Of a DNA stretch of 64,000 nucleotides, positions 12,470 through 22,837 are shown piece after piece. Numbering within the stretch: position 1 is the first letter of the stretch; each line of letters opens with the position of its first letter. The translations under genes were made by a program, and so were the position numbers. The stretch is from Deroplatys truncata (taxonomy: Eukaryota; Arthropoda; Insecta; Mantodea; Mantidae). Location of the stretch: positions 13,607,001-13,671,000 of the forward strand of contig CM060979.1 of the NCBI GenBank assembly GCA_030765065.1, read 5' to 3'. The notes beneath the pieces are model-generated. The model saw only the letters and a list, made by a program, of their open reading frames with translations. It did not search any database and was not told the origin of the DNA.

Positions 12470-12560
12470 CAAAAATGGCTTCACCACGTGGAGTATACAC
12501 AAATACACAAACATTATAAGTAATACCGCCGCAAATTGGCTCCCAAACGTGAGGCTCAAC
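12470..12560 (+). promoter_or_regulatory. primer-binding-site-like units inside LTR A1
   Basis: Two units resemble a tRNA primer-binding site plus leader: 'atggcttcaccacgtggag' near 12474 and 'aattggctcccaaacgtgag' at 12534. A third, decayed unit ('ccagatggagctaac') lies near 12431. In a normal element such a site sits just outside the 5' LTR; here the TSD puts the LTR end 40-60 bp further on. The tRNA primer was not identified. Confidence 0.5.
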
Positions 12561-12947
12561 AAATAAATAAATATAACAAAAGTTATCACCGCAAGAGCGT
12601 GTATTAAAACATTTTTACACTATTACGTACTTACAGTAAGCAGAGGGAGTATTTTATTCCACCCAAAATTCCACCGAAAATACGTGTTTTGAGACTCCCT
12701 GAACCAAAAAATAAAAACAATTTTTGGAAAAACGCGCGCGCGTGTGAACAACATAACTCACAAACTAAACACAAAATTCGGCATTTCAGTTCTGTATCTT
12801 CCAAAGATCAGACACGAAAATATTCAACAAATCCCCCACTTCTAACCCTTATATAGAACAATTTTCCTTATTTCCCTTATTTTCTCAAAAATAAATAACT
12901 ATTTTGATTATAACCGCAAGTTTAAATTATTTTCAAGACAAAGTCTA

Positions 12948-14158
12948 CATGAGGCGAGATAAAAAAAAATAATGAACTGGCTCTGTGAATCATATTTTCA
13001 AAACTCTTGTTGGTAAACATGTTCCTGACGTATTTGAATGTTTAGTTCATTGTTGACAGTCGAAAAGGTTATACAGGTTTTAATGTGCTCAGTGACTTTT
13101 TCCTCTTGAAAAAGATGATCAAAGAATTCGTATTAAATTTTGCTTGAAAAAAATGGAATCAAGTGCAGCACCACATTCGAAATGCTGAGTTTTGTCGAAT
13201 CTACTTGGGCAAGACAAGAGTTATCGAGCGGTAAAAACATTTCAAACAGGGCTGTGAAGACGAAGATAACGTCCGCCCTGGACGCCCTAGCAGTTCGATA
13301 ACCGACAACATCTAACAAGTGAAGCAAATGATTCTGGAAAATCACCAAATCACTATCACAGAGATTTCTGATGTCGGCATATCATTTGGCTATGCAAAAC
13401 AATTTTTCGGATGTTTTGGGCATGAAATGTGTGGCAGAAAAGTTTGTTGCGAAATTGCTGAATTTCGACCAAAAATGACGTCGCGTAGACATCTCAGGAG
13501 TTGCTGAATAAAATCAACAACGATGCAGGTGACGAAACATGGATATATGGTTAAAGCCCAATTGTTTCATTAATTTTTGCCTGAAGAGCCAAGGGAAAAA
13601 AAAGAAGAATCTGCTATATCGATCAAATGTGAAGGTTTTCCTCATTGCTTTCTTCTCCTTCAATGGCGTGGTGCATCACGAATTCTTGCCATAAAGTCGT
13701 ACGGTCAATGAAGAATACCACCTGGAAGTTATGAGCCGTTTGCGTGAAGCAATCCGACAAAACGACCAGAATTGTTGTAAAAGCACTCGTGTAAGTTGCA
13801 TCACGATAATGCTCCCGTGCACACCTCAAGGCTTGTTCGTGATTTGTTTTTGGGCAAAAAACAAACCGTTATGTTGCCTCAGCCACCATATTCACCGGAC
13901 ATGGCTTCCTGCGCCTTCTTTCTGCTGAAGAGAACCATGAAAGAACGACGTTTTGCCACCACTGACGAGATAAAACAATCGCTGAAGGAGCTGAACACCA
14001 TACCAGAAAGCGAGTTCCAGAATGCTACCAAGATTGGAAAAAGCACTGGCACAAGTGAATTATATCCCAGGGAGATTACTTTGAAGGATATAAAGATGAT
14101 GTTGATTAAATAAAGATTTGAGATAAACGAGAATTCCGTTATTTTTTATCACAACTCG
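12948..14158 (+). mobile_element. mariner element, decayed, inserted at TA
   Basis: The element is bounded by TA dinucleotides at 12946-12947 and 14159-14160. The ends are imperfect inverted repeats: the left has 'gaggcgagataaaaaaa' and the right has 'ttttttatcacaactcg'. The 1211-bp length fits the mariner family. It contains the broken transposase described separately and lies inside an M repeat. Confidence 0.8.
13110..14113 (+). pseudogene. mariner transposase, broken by frameshifts
   Basis: Mariner transposases cut and paste their own element in the nucleus. Recognisable pieces lie in different frames: 'RPGRPS' near 13275; 'VKQMILENHQITITEI' from 13317; GDETWIYG near 13533 (first catalytic Asp); HHDNAPVHTS from 13799 (second Asp); and PQPPYSPDMA near 13880 (third Asp), with the two last spaced as expected for DD34D. 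The C-terminal part 13796-14113 is the longest open piece. Multiple stops and frame changes make it non-functional. It resembles the GVQW3/irritans-like insect mariners. Confidence 0.85.
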
Positions 14159-14310
14159 TATCCTTAATTTTCTGGGAATAGCCTGTGAATCTCCATTTTG
14201 AATGAGTTTTGTAAAACTGGTAAACAGCAAGAGACAGAAAACTCACTGAAAAAAAAAGATCTCGTTAAAGCACATAATTCATGCCGAATGGCATTTTTTG
14301 GGTAATGAGA

Positions 14311-14640
14311 TTTTGTCCATCTCTTACGGTTTACCAATTATACAAAAGTAATTCAGAATGAAGGACTTCACAAGCTATCCCCAGAAAATTCAAGATGTAC
14401 ATTTTATTTGTTATCCATACTTCTTAAAGATATATTTTAATCCAAATAATTATGAGCTATTATTGAAAAAGTAAAAAACAACGAAAATTGTTCCATATAA
14501 AGAGCAGTTTGGGGTGGGGGGATTTTCTTGAAAGGCTTCGTATTGCCCTTTGGAAGACACTGAACCTATTAAGTGACTTAGTTTTTGAATTACGGTATTC
14601 ACAAACGCATACATATACACACAGGCCTATTCTAAGAATA
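14311..14640 (-). repeat. M2 fragment, opposite orientation
   Basis: The fragment has 'gattttgtccatctcttacg', 'cccagaaaattcaagatgta', 'gtttggggtggggggatttt' and a short CA-rich patch at 14600-14622, in M2 minus-strand order. It abuts the plus-strand M copy at about 14310. Confidence 0.6.
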
Positions 14641-16207
14641 GGATGTGTTACATTCACATGCTGTTCTCTACGCTCTAGCGCTTATTAGTGGGCTTACAAC
14701 TTATTCTTACAAAACTTTATTTTGAGACAGTATTTTATATCACAACACTGTGAATGCCAGAGTAATTGTAGTGTAAATTAACATTATTGTATGACAATGA
14801 TTTGAGATGTTTTTTAATTATAAGCATTGTTAGGAAATAAGTTTACACGGCCTCACTGAAACTGACAATAGGAGCGGGTAACAATGAGCGAGGGGGCGAG
14901 TTGTTTATCAATTATAAGAGACAAACAAATGACGTCAGAGTAGCGCGCTTTTCTTTAGAAATGGAGGGAATATTTTCCCTAGTGCATGTGTGTTCGTAAT
15001 TTTGATTGGATATAAAAATAGACGCTAATGTTGGCGCGCTTTATTAACCAATAGCAGCTCTGTTATAATGTTCAGGCTTATCGGGGTGAGGGAGTATAAA
15101 TTCTAAAGCCGGGGGCAGGTAATGCACAGTTTAAGAGAATCATTCACGCGTTACACGTCGCACAGTTCAACAGAATCATTCACGGGTTACACGTCGCGCA
15201 ATTCTACAGAATCTCTTGCGTCGTAAAGCTAGTTATAAAATGTGAAATACGCGAATTAATAATGTGCGGCAAATAAGTGATTATAGTTACATTCGAAAAT
15301 ATGTAAAAGTTTCAATCGGACGTGTATCAAATGTAAATATGTGAAATTAATAAAGTGTGACGGCAATAAAAGTGTAAAAACAAATTCTTTTATCAGTGTT
15401 ATCTTTTAGTAACAACTCCTTTCCGTTTACACACCCTGTTCAAGAGATTTGTTCGACTGAGTAATAATAGCTAGCCGGAGGACAAAGAAGTAAAAATTCA
15501 AAAATAATAAAACAATAACAGGCGCTCAGCCAGTAAGATAAGACGAACGATACCGCGACAATTTTTCTATCTGCTACATTTTGATCCAAATAAACCTCTA
15601 CAGAAACAGCTACATTACACATTTCGTTATAGATACAAAGAGAACAGCGACAGTCAAATGTTTAACAACTGAACGCTATATGCTGACTTAAAATTCCATA
15701 CTGTTTCCATGACATCGTGAGAAAACCTGATATCTCGGAAATGAATGATGCCACAAAAAAGTTGTTTGAAATAAATTGTGTGTTCTAACCAGATCTTGGT
15801 TTTTTGTGTAGTACTTTTTCGTCTATCGCTTAACGTTTATCAGCTGTAAGAGATTATATAAATTTCCTTCCGAAAGAAGACTTCACAAGGTATTCCCAGA
15901 AAATTCAAGATATACATTTTGTCATGTAAATATCTTTTGTGGTATTTAATCAAAATCGCTAGAGCCATTTTTCAGAAAAGAAAAAATGTCGCATGTAAAG
16001 GTAGTTTGGGGGCGGCGGGGGGGGTCATCAAAACCTTCGTGTTGCATCTTGGGAAGTACTGAAGATAAATTCAAGCTATGCTGTTCACGGTCACAGACAA
16101 ATCTTTTTCTAAAAATGCATTTTTTTATTCAGGGTACCTCAAAACATGCATTTCCGATGAAATTCAACACTTCCTCTACTTGCTATAGATACGGAGTTGA
16201 GAAAATA
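14641..16207 (-). repeat. M2 repeat split by LTR A2
   Basis: The left part (14641-14722) starts with 'gatgtgttacattcacatg'. The right part (15561-16207) resumes 'ttctatctgctacattttga' and continues through 'ggacgctatatgctg'-like, 'ttttttgtgtagtac' and 'gtgttgcatcttgggaagta' blocks to the 'gagttgagaaaataaag' terminus. The order across the LTR matches uninterrupted M2 copies such as 28252-29062. Confidence 0.8.
14723..15560 (+). mobile_element. solo LTR A2, 4-bp TSD ATTT
   Basis: An 838-bp LTR beginning TGAGACAGTATTTTA and ending CCGCGACA, flanked by ATTT at 14719-14722 and 15561-15564. It carries CCAAT ('ccaatagcagctc'), a TATA box at 15095-15100, two to three 'ttcaacagaatcattcacg' repeats at about 15125-15215 and AATAAA at 15365-15370. 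It ends directly at CGCGACA and has no primer-site-like unit. The typical A-family 3' block 'tagctagccggaggacaaag' is present. Confidence 0.9.
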
Positions 16208-16614
16208 AAGTCCTCGCTATTATCTACAAGTCTCCCTTTGTGTAACCTAGTACATATACATCTTGGTCCAAGTTAATTTGTATAACCCATATCAAGGCTT
16301 AGAGGGAAATGCTGATTCACACAGCGTTAATGCTGTATATGAAGTAAATGAGATTTGTTTAACTTTCAAACAAAAGTAGTTAAGAAAATGTGGAACTTCA
16401 TGTTTCTTCAACACGGGTCATTGCCTCGCACCGAGGTTGCTACAATGAGCTTGGGAATTTACCGTTTTCCGCACCGTACAATAACCGAGACACTCGTGCC
16501 CTAGTTTTCGAACGTAACATCAATTACACTCCTACTCGACTGTGAAAATTGCTCTCCTTTCTTTCTTTAGAACTGGGAACATTTATATTCTATGCATTGT
16601 TCTGGGGTTTTTTT

Positions 16615-16900
16615 ACTTTCTCTACTACGTATAGTAAGTATTTTATTGCACCCAACAATTCGAAGTCGAGAGATCATCAAAAACATGTTTATAGAAAGGT
16701 GTGTGTGAACAGCATAACTCAAAACCGAAAAGTCCGATAAATACCAAACCTGGTATTCAAATCCAATACCTCCCGAAGATACGACACGAAAATTTTCAAG
16801 AAAATCCCCCATCCCAAACCACCTCTTACATTGAATATTTTTCGAAAACTTATTTTCTAAAAAATGGCTAACATTTTTATTAAAATATCATATATTAATA
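16615..16900 (+). repeat. M1/M2 fragment, 5' part
   Basis: The fragment starts ACTTTCTCTACTACGTATAG after a T run and has 'gtgtgtgtgaacagcataac' with a very short GT tract, 'caaacctggtattca' and 'acgacacgaaaattttcaag'. It fades after 'ttaaaatatcat'. Confidence 0.75.
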
Positions 16901-16914
16901 CTAGATGATACAAG

Positions 16915-17030
16915 TGTTAAAAGAAGAGTTTTATTTTGCGAGTAGGAATGTTAGCGAAACGAAGGCCTTTCTGCAAGCCTACGAGCAAATTAAACTTTTA
17001 ACACGTGTACTATTTTTAGATAGTGCTCGA
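16915..17030. repeat. imperfect inverted repeat
   Basis: 'gtgttaaaa' near 16914 is mirrored by 'ttttaacac' near 16997, and inside it 'gcgagtagg' is mirrored by 'cctacgagc'. The whole 90-bp unit could form a nested hairpin. It does not match the other repeat families in this window. Confidence 0.5.
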
Positions 17031-17637
17031 ATTTGTAAAATATCAATAATATTATATTGATTCCTGAAACTTAACAGATATCACGTTTAGAATGTATTCT
17101 TGACACGAGAAATGACCTTAAAAAGTGGGATGTTAGAAGTTTTGGTGATTCGCTAGCAGTCATTTTCAGTGAAATGATTTTCAACATGTTTTGCTTAACA
17201 CTAGCCAATGAAGCGATTAAATGCTATACCATATTGCTTTCTGGATTTTTTTATTAAGCACTTCATTCTACTGCTTCTGTAATTTAACTTCCATTTCAGT
17301 TTCTTCTGAATTCATAATTTCCGCCATTTAATATTGATGTAGGTTAGATAAATGAGTAACGTTTTAGATCAAAGAAAGCTGCCAATATAACGTATAGGTT
17401 AACTCTTCAACGAATTGCGATAAATTTAAGTATGAGGATTTGTTTTGTGAACAGATAATCAAACCAAGTTATTAAACATGCGCAAATAAAGCATAATTGT
17501 CATGTGATTGGACTTGAAACCAAAGTTTGTCACAATGAAGATTATCACACTAGTACGATAATCTACAGCTTTTAGTTCCTGTATTCTGTGTTAGAAGTTC
17601 TACTTTTAGGCCATGCTGTCTAAAAAGGTTTACATGG
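17031..17637. other. unrecognised sequence
   Basis: No family blocks or protein motifs were recognised, apart from a few M2-like bases ('ggtttacatgg') immediately before LTR A3. Confidence 0.4.
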
Positions 17638-18445
17638 TGTCGCGGTTACTTCGTGTTATCTTTTTGCTGAGTGCCTGTTATTGTTTTACTACTTTGAGTT
17701 TTGGGTTCTTGGGTTCTAGCCGGAGGCGGCTAGCTATTATTACTACTCAGTCGAGCATCTCTCTTAAACAGGGTGTGTAAACGGAAAGGAGTTGTTACTG
17801 AAAGATAATACTGATAAAAGAACTCGTTTTTACACTTTTATTGTCGTCACACTTTATTCATTTCACATAATTATTCTTGATACACGCCCGACTGAAACTT
17901 ATATTTTCTAATGGCACTATAATCATATATTTGCTGCACATTATTAATTTGCGTATTTCACATTTATAACTAACTTTACGACGCGAGAGATTCTGTAAAA
18001 CTGCACGACGTATTACCCGTGAATGCTTCTGCTGGACTGAACGTTACCCGTCTCTTGGCTTCATAATTTATACTCCCTCACCCTGATATGCCTAAAGATT
18101 ATAATCGAGCTGCTATTGGTTAATAAAACGCGCCAACATTAGCGTCTATTTTTATATCCAATCAAAATTACGAACACATATACTCTAGGGAAGAAATTCC
18201 CTCCATTTCTAAAGAAATGCGCGCTACTCTGACGTCATTTGCTTGCCTCTTCTAATTAATAAACAACTCACCCCCTCGCTACATTGTTGCCCGCTCTTAT
18301 TGTCAGTTTCAGTGAGGCCGTGTAAACTTATTTCCTAACAATGCTTATAATTAACAAACATCTCAAATCAATGTCATACAATAATGCTTATTTACACTAC
18401 AATCACTCTGGCATCTACATTGTTGTGATATAAAATACTGCCACA
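17638..18445 (-). mobile_element. solo LTR A3, 4-bp TSD ATGG
   Basis: On the minus strand the LTR runs from TGTGGCAGTATTTTA to CCGCGACA. ATGG lies on both sides (17634-17637 and 18446-18449). It carries the A-family blocks: 'tagctagccgcctccggcta' region, TATA box near 18067, CCAAT near 18115 and 'gacgctaatgttggcgcgtt' in the minus direction. There is no internal region. The right flank continues directly into M2 sequence. Confidence 0.9.
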
Positions 18446-18690
18446 ATGGGAAATAAAACGTATACCCTGAATTTTCTGAGAATAGCTAGTGAAGTCCTCT
18501 TCATTCGGAAGGAGCTTTGTGTAATCCTGTATAACTGATAAATGTTAAATAGACAAAGTACTACACAAAAAATATAGATTCTTTAAAGGACGTAATTTAT
18601 TTCCAGTATCTCTTGTTGCGGCATCAGCCATTTCCAAGATATCCGATATTTTTTTAAATGTTTAACACAGTGATTTTTAAACTACTCTAT
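18446..18690 (+). repeat. M2 fragment
   Basis: The fragment has 'ataaaacgtataccctgaat', 'tcctcttcattcggaaggag' and 'tgcggcatcagccatttcc' in M2 plus-strand order. It was cut at its left by LTR A3. Confidence 0.65.
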
Positions 18691-19333
18691 CTATTCAATT
18701 GTTTCTCGAGAGTGGAAAGATTGAAATTTCAAGGACAGTATATATGACCCGGGTTTAAACATCTGCCTGCATATTCGGTTAAATCCCCCTCCTCATCAAC
18801 GAAACGTGTAATGGGACTATTTCTGCAAAGGTTTATCTGAAGTAATATTCAGGAGACAGAAAAACTTTAGTAGGAATAGTGTGTGGCAGCTATATAAAAA
18901 ACGAAGTGCGTAGATAAATTCATATGAATGTAACAATTGTTTTAATACTAGGCCTTCAGAACATTGAACACTAGTCAATGCCTATTACCTTGCTGTGCAT
19001 TTGCCCAGTCACAACGATGTTCAATGTCAATTATTTATAATAACACGAATGTTGTGTGCTATTATTAGCAGTGTTGGCATATCAGTGAAGATTGCTGGGA
19101 ACAAAAAATGAAGGTCGCCTATTAAATGCATACCTACTTCTGGTGCTGTTGATAACAGGCAGAGATACACGTGATGGGGCGTAGCTCTGAATGAAAATAT
19201 AAGTGGGGCACGTCGTTGTGAAGCGTCGTAACCGTGTGTATGTAAATTCTTTTTATTATCGTAATAAGAAAGAAAACTGCTAACATTAGAAATCAGTCAA
19301 CCAATATTAGATAGTTAACAACTGCGAAAATGT
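18691..19333. other. unrecognised sequence
   Basis: No repeat family or protein signature was recognised. Confidence 0.4.
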
Positions 19334-20002
19334 TTACTTTCTCCACTATGATACCGAGATTTCACCGGAAATATAGGTTTTGATGAGCCCGAATAAAAAA
19401 AAATTGAAAACATGCCCTAGTGTGTGTCAACAGGTTAACTCAAAAACGAAAAGTCTGATAAATACCAAATTTAGTATTTCAATTTAGTATTTTCCAAGGA
19501 TGCGACACGAAGATTTTCAAGAAAACCCCACCCAACTACCCTTTACATGGAAATTTTTTTGAAAATTGATAAATCGATTTTCTAAAAAAATGACCAACGA
19601 TTTTGATTAAAATACCGTATATGAAATATATTTACATGACAAAATGTATATCTTGAATTTTCTGAGAATAGTCTGTGAAGTCCTCTTCATTCGGAAGGAA
19701 CTTTGTATAATCTTATATAACTAGTAAACGTTAAGCGATAGACGAAAATGTACCATACAAAAAAGCATCTCTTTAATACACGCAATTTACTTAAAGTAAG
19801 TTTTTTTGTGGCATAAGCGATTTCTGAGGTATCCGTTATTAAAGGTTAGAATTGTTCAGCGTTTGTCATTCCTTTTAAGTCCCATCGATTCATACGAGGG
19901 CTATTCATAAAGTAACTTCCGTTTATTTTTTTAAAAAAAATGTGAATTAAGTTAGATTTTTTTTACAATACTTTTGAAAGTATACATACTAATTTATTTT
20001 CC

Positions 20003-21168
20003 AAAGAAATGGCAGATTGGGGGTTTAAACTTAGAAGTTGTCAAGGAGTTTGATTTTGTGGGCGAGGACGAGTAGTAATGGTGGATGGGCGGCGCATAGC
20101 AGGAAGGTTATGGCTAAAGGAAAGGCAGCAATGACAAGAGTAAGGATGTGCAAATACAAATTAGAAATGCCAACTAAATGGATAGAAAGAATGTAAGAGG
20201 CATTGATAGAGCAAGTATGCTATACGCAGTTGAAATAGTGAGGGGGGGGAATTTGAATTAAGCAGAAAAATAGACCAGAGCTTTAGAACGTTCTGTAAAA
20301 AGCTATTGGGGTTACAAAGATAAGCACCAGGGGAAGTAGTGTTACTGGAATTAAGAAAAACAAGAAGAAAGGGAGTGATACTGGAAAGAATATTGAAGTT
20401 TTGGTTTAGAGACCTGAAAAAAGATGAAGGAAAGAGGGAAAATTTAAGGATACGAAAAATAAAAACAGCTAGTGGATAGGGGTAGAAAAAAAATGGAGAA
20501 GATAGGAATTGGAGATATTTGGAGAACAGGAGAAAGAAATAGCAACAGCTTCTGGATAACAATAAAAACAGACTGAAGGACATAGACAAGAGATTGGTGA
20601 AGCTTAGAGAATAAAAAAAAAATCACTAGGGTTCTATAGATTAGTAAAAAGGAAATGGGGAAGAGAAGGGTATGTGGATTATTTTAATAGAACTGAAAGA
20701 GAGGCGTTTGTATGGATAAGAACAGGATCAATGGGCTAAGAGGGAGAAAAAGGGGAATTTGTGAACTATGTGGAGACAGTGAAAGCACAGAGCATTATAT
20801 GACAGCATGCAAAGAATTAGCAGAATGGAGACAAAAAGTTTGGGAGGAAAAATGTATAGAAAAATAGTAGGAATTAAAATGTTAACAAGAAGAAAAATAA
20901 TATGTGGAAGTTCTTAAAGAAAGTAAAGGAGAAATGGTTTAGAAAAGTAAGAGATAAGGTAGAAGGGCAAACAGAGGAGGGAGAGGATGGATCATAGGTG
21001 ATTAAGGGTAGCAAGGGCTATTCAGCTGAGCCATAAGGCCAGACAGAATGAAGCAGTATAGGTAGAACATAGCTGGCAAGAAAATTTGTACATAGGTTAA
21101 GTTAGTTTACAAGTGAAATATTGCAAAAAGGATTATGTATAAAAGATATACAAATAAACTATTCATTC
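20003..21168 (+). mobile_element. 5'-truncated non-LTR retrotransposon with 12-bp TSD
   Basis: AATTTATTTTCC is repeated at 19991-20002 and 21169-21180, bracketing the insertion inside mariner sequence. The insert ends with a short A/T-rich tail ('acaaataaactattcattc') in place of a long poly(A). Its coding remnant is the C-terminal part of a LINE reverse-transcriptase protein. Truncation from the 5' side is usual for LINE insertions. Confidence 0.8.
20080..21000 (+). pseudogene. LINE reverse-transcriptase C-terminal remnant
   Basis: Pieces in several frames recall the region after the polymerase domain of insect LINE ORF2: 'LLGLQR' and 'LLELRKTRRKGVILERILKF' near 20305-20400, then 'WIRTGS', 'RKRGI' and a Cys-containing 'CELCGD..STEHY' motif near 20755-20800. 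The latter resembles the C-terminal Cys/His finger of LINE ORF2 proteins. Stops and frame changes break it. The exact clade is not determined. Confidence 0.65.
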
Positions 21169-21310
21169 AATTTATTTTCCCCGCATATTTTCAAGTCACA
21201 TTGACACACTTGTACCGTTTGACGAGCTTTCGCAATCTTAGAATTCTGCCACCTGTGACTGAAGCCAACATACGACGCTGGTTTTCTCAACTTGTCATAC
21301 AAAACTTCAA

Positions 21311-21717
21311 TCAATGCAGTGGGGCCATACTGGGTCACCGGGAAAACCCACAAAGTGTGGTCAAGCACTTTCCAGCAGGAAACTCGTGGCAACTGTCTTC
21401 TGGAACACAAGAGGAATTTTGCTAGTGGAGTTCTTGGAGGGAAATGCCACAATGAACGCTGAAAGATATTGTTACAAACTTGAGAAGGGCAATTCAAAAC
21501 AAATGACGTGGCATGTTGAGGAAGTGGCTGAACTCGAAGCGCTTTGGCGATGACGAAGAATTGAAAACCAGCGTGGCATGTTGGCTTCAATCACAGGCAG
21601 CAGAATTCTACAATTGTGGAATTTCAAATATCGTCAAACGCTACGACAAGTGTCTCAATGTGGCTGGAAACTATGTGGAAAAACAAATTAGAGTGCGTAC
21701 TTTCAAAGTATTGTAAA
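21311..21717 (+). pseudogene. mariner transposase remnant, internal deletion
   Basis: Residues 'GSPGKPTKC' and 'RKLVATVFW' to 'GILLVEFLEGNATMNAE' match the central catalytic region. The sequence then jumps, in another frame, to 'SKRFGDDEELKTSVACWLQS' and 'RYDKCLNVAGNYVEK', the mariner C-terminus. The segment with the second and third catalytic Asp is deleted, so no active transposase can be made. Confidence 0.8.
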
Positions 21718-22099
21718 ACAAATTCTGTAAGTTAATTCGCATTTTTTAAAAAAATAAATAGCCCTCGCATTTTCAGTTGTTTCTCGCAATGTCATGGAAA
21801 CAGTATGGAATTTTAAGGCCAGCATATAACGTCCAGTTGTTAAACATTTGACTATCGCTGTTCTCTTTGTATCTATAACGAAATGTGTAATGTAGCTGTT
21901 TCTACAAAGGTTTATTTGGATTATAACGAAGTAGATAGACGTAAGAATAGTTTGTATACTCACTAATAAAGATAGAGGGCAGAGAAAGTCATATGAATGT
22001 ATCTCATCAGAAAACTTTGTGTGTACCTTCCAAAGAGTGGTGGCTTGGGAATGTGGAATCTTCATGTTCATCAGCTGCGCCTTGTATATGTTAAAAGTT

Positions 22100-22540
22100 T
22101 CTTCAATCCCGGCGACCGTCCGCTGACCCATGGTTTTTTTTTTTTTTTGGGTGGGGTTTCCCGGGTGGGAGGCAAATACTGAGGTGGCTTCTTTCATCCC
22201 CCGAATGGTGCAGCGTGACAGGGAGAAAGGATACCCTCTGAACTTTTTCCGTCCCCCGGCCTTCGGCTGGTTGCCAGGGCATAAGGACCGCTCCTTGGGG
22301 GCGTTGGACCCTATGTGGGGGTTATGCCTTTCCGACTGCTAGGGCGCCTATATCTGGAAACTGTAGGGAACCTGTCATTGCTGTGCCGCCACTCCTGGTT
22401 CCGACCGCACGGCGTCTCCCTTCCTGCCGGAGGCGCCCTCTCGTGGGGCATCGGTACAATATACTCATTGCTGAATCGGTGCCGAATCCCCACCGCTTCA
22501 CAGTCCGATCCAATGGACCAAAGAGAAGGTACAAAGGTTT
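22100..22540 (+). mobile_element. SINE S3 copy, 5' part degraded
   Basis: The tail from 'tatctggaaactgtaggga' through 'cattgctgtgccgcca', 'tcctggttccgaccgc' and 'ggtgccgaatccccacc' to 'gcttcacagtcc' matches the full S3 copy at 47641-48087 and the fragment at 52745-52930. The upstream part has a T run (22134-22148) and 'gggtggggtttcccgg', a body block also seen in S5. The tRNA-like head is not clear. This GC-rich stretch stands out from its surroundings and produces several accidental open frames. Confidence 0.65.
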
Positions 22541-22837
22541 AAAATGTCAGCTCTGTGATTATCTAACAAGTTATTGGACCGTTCCGAACAATGGTTGTTT
22601 CACCGCCAAAGGGGGATACTTATAGACTATGCAGTATTTCCAAAACTTGACTGCCTGGGGACGTTAAGGAAGAAGCGATGTTTCACATCCTTTTGCGTGA
22701 ATATCAGGGAATTTTTCATTCGTTAATAGAGCTGGGCATTTGTATTTGACTATTTTGTTTCTTTGCTTACAATAGTAGGCTTTGTATATAATGTTTCACG
22801 CTTACTGGTGTAAAATACACTAATTTTATAGTGTGTG
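22541..22837. other. unrecognised sequence before the hairpin
   Basis: No family blocks were recognised between the S3 SINE and the long inverted repeat. Confidence 0.4.

Larger units (their letters stand above)
11525..12593 (+). mobile_element. solo LTR A1, Ty3/Gypsy-like, 4-bp TSD AGAG
   Basis: The LTR begins TGATGCAGT and ends ...CACCGCA, flanked by AGAG at 11521-11524 and 12594-12597. It has a CCAAT motif, a TATA box (TATAAAAA near 11899), a 46-bp tandem repeat just downstream and an ATTAAA near 12276. It is longer than the other A copies, at 1069 bp. The extra length lies at the 3' end, where two clear and one decayed primer-binding-site-like units occur (about 12430, 12470 and 12534). 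No internal coding region or second LTR is present. Family assignment rests on the 4-bp duplication, TG..CA ends and the leader-like motif. Confidence 0.75.
12641..14310 (+). repeat. M repeat split by a mariner element
   Basis: The left part (12641-12947) has 'ttattccacccaaaattc', 'aacgcgcgcgcgtgtgaaca' at the microsatellite place and 'ctcaaaaataaataac'. The right part resumes at 14159 with 'tccttaattttctgggaata' and 'aactggtaaacagcaagaga'. The junction restores the usual order, with mariner at a TA dinucleotide. Confidence 0.75.
19895..21767. mobile_element. mariner foldback made of two 3' ends
   Basis: The left end starts CGAGGGCTATTCATAAAGT after TA. The right end finishes AAATAGCCCTCG before CA, probably a mutated TA. 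Both arms are the SAME end of a mariner. The left arm (to 21310, minus strand) and the right arm (21560-21720, plus strand) each encode the transposase C-terminal region, with nucleotide blocks such as 'atgttggcttca.tcacagg' and 'cagaattcta' shared in inverted order. The middle (21311-21555) holds a plus-strand piece of the catalytic region. A non-LTR element is inserted in the left arm. Confidence 0.75.
19334..22010 (+). repeat. M2 repeat hosting a nested mariner and non-LTR element
   Basis: The left part (19334-19894) begins 'tactttctccactatg' and runs to 'cattccttttaagtcccatc'. The right part (21768-22010) resumes 'ttttcagttgtttctcgc' and ends at the 'agagaaagtcatatgaatgt' terminus. An uninterrupted M2 at 45680-45950 shows the same order across this junction. 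Confidence 0.75.

Noticed and set aside
20161..20589. 142-codon minus-strand frame rich in Phe, Leu and Ser, resembling a membrane protein
   Set aside because: It is the antisense of purine-rich LINE sequence, which gives Phe/Leu/Ser-rich frames on the other strand.
22311..22625. Cluster of five overlapping GC-rich open frames as a conserved gene
   Set aside because: The sequence is SINE S3, also present at 47641-48087 and 52745-52930. The frames exist because the SINE is GC-rich and has few stops.
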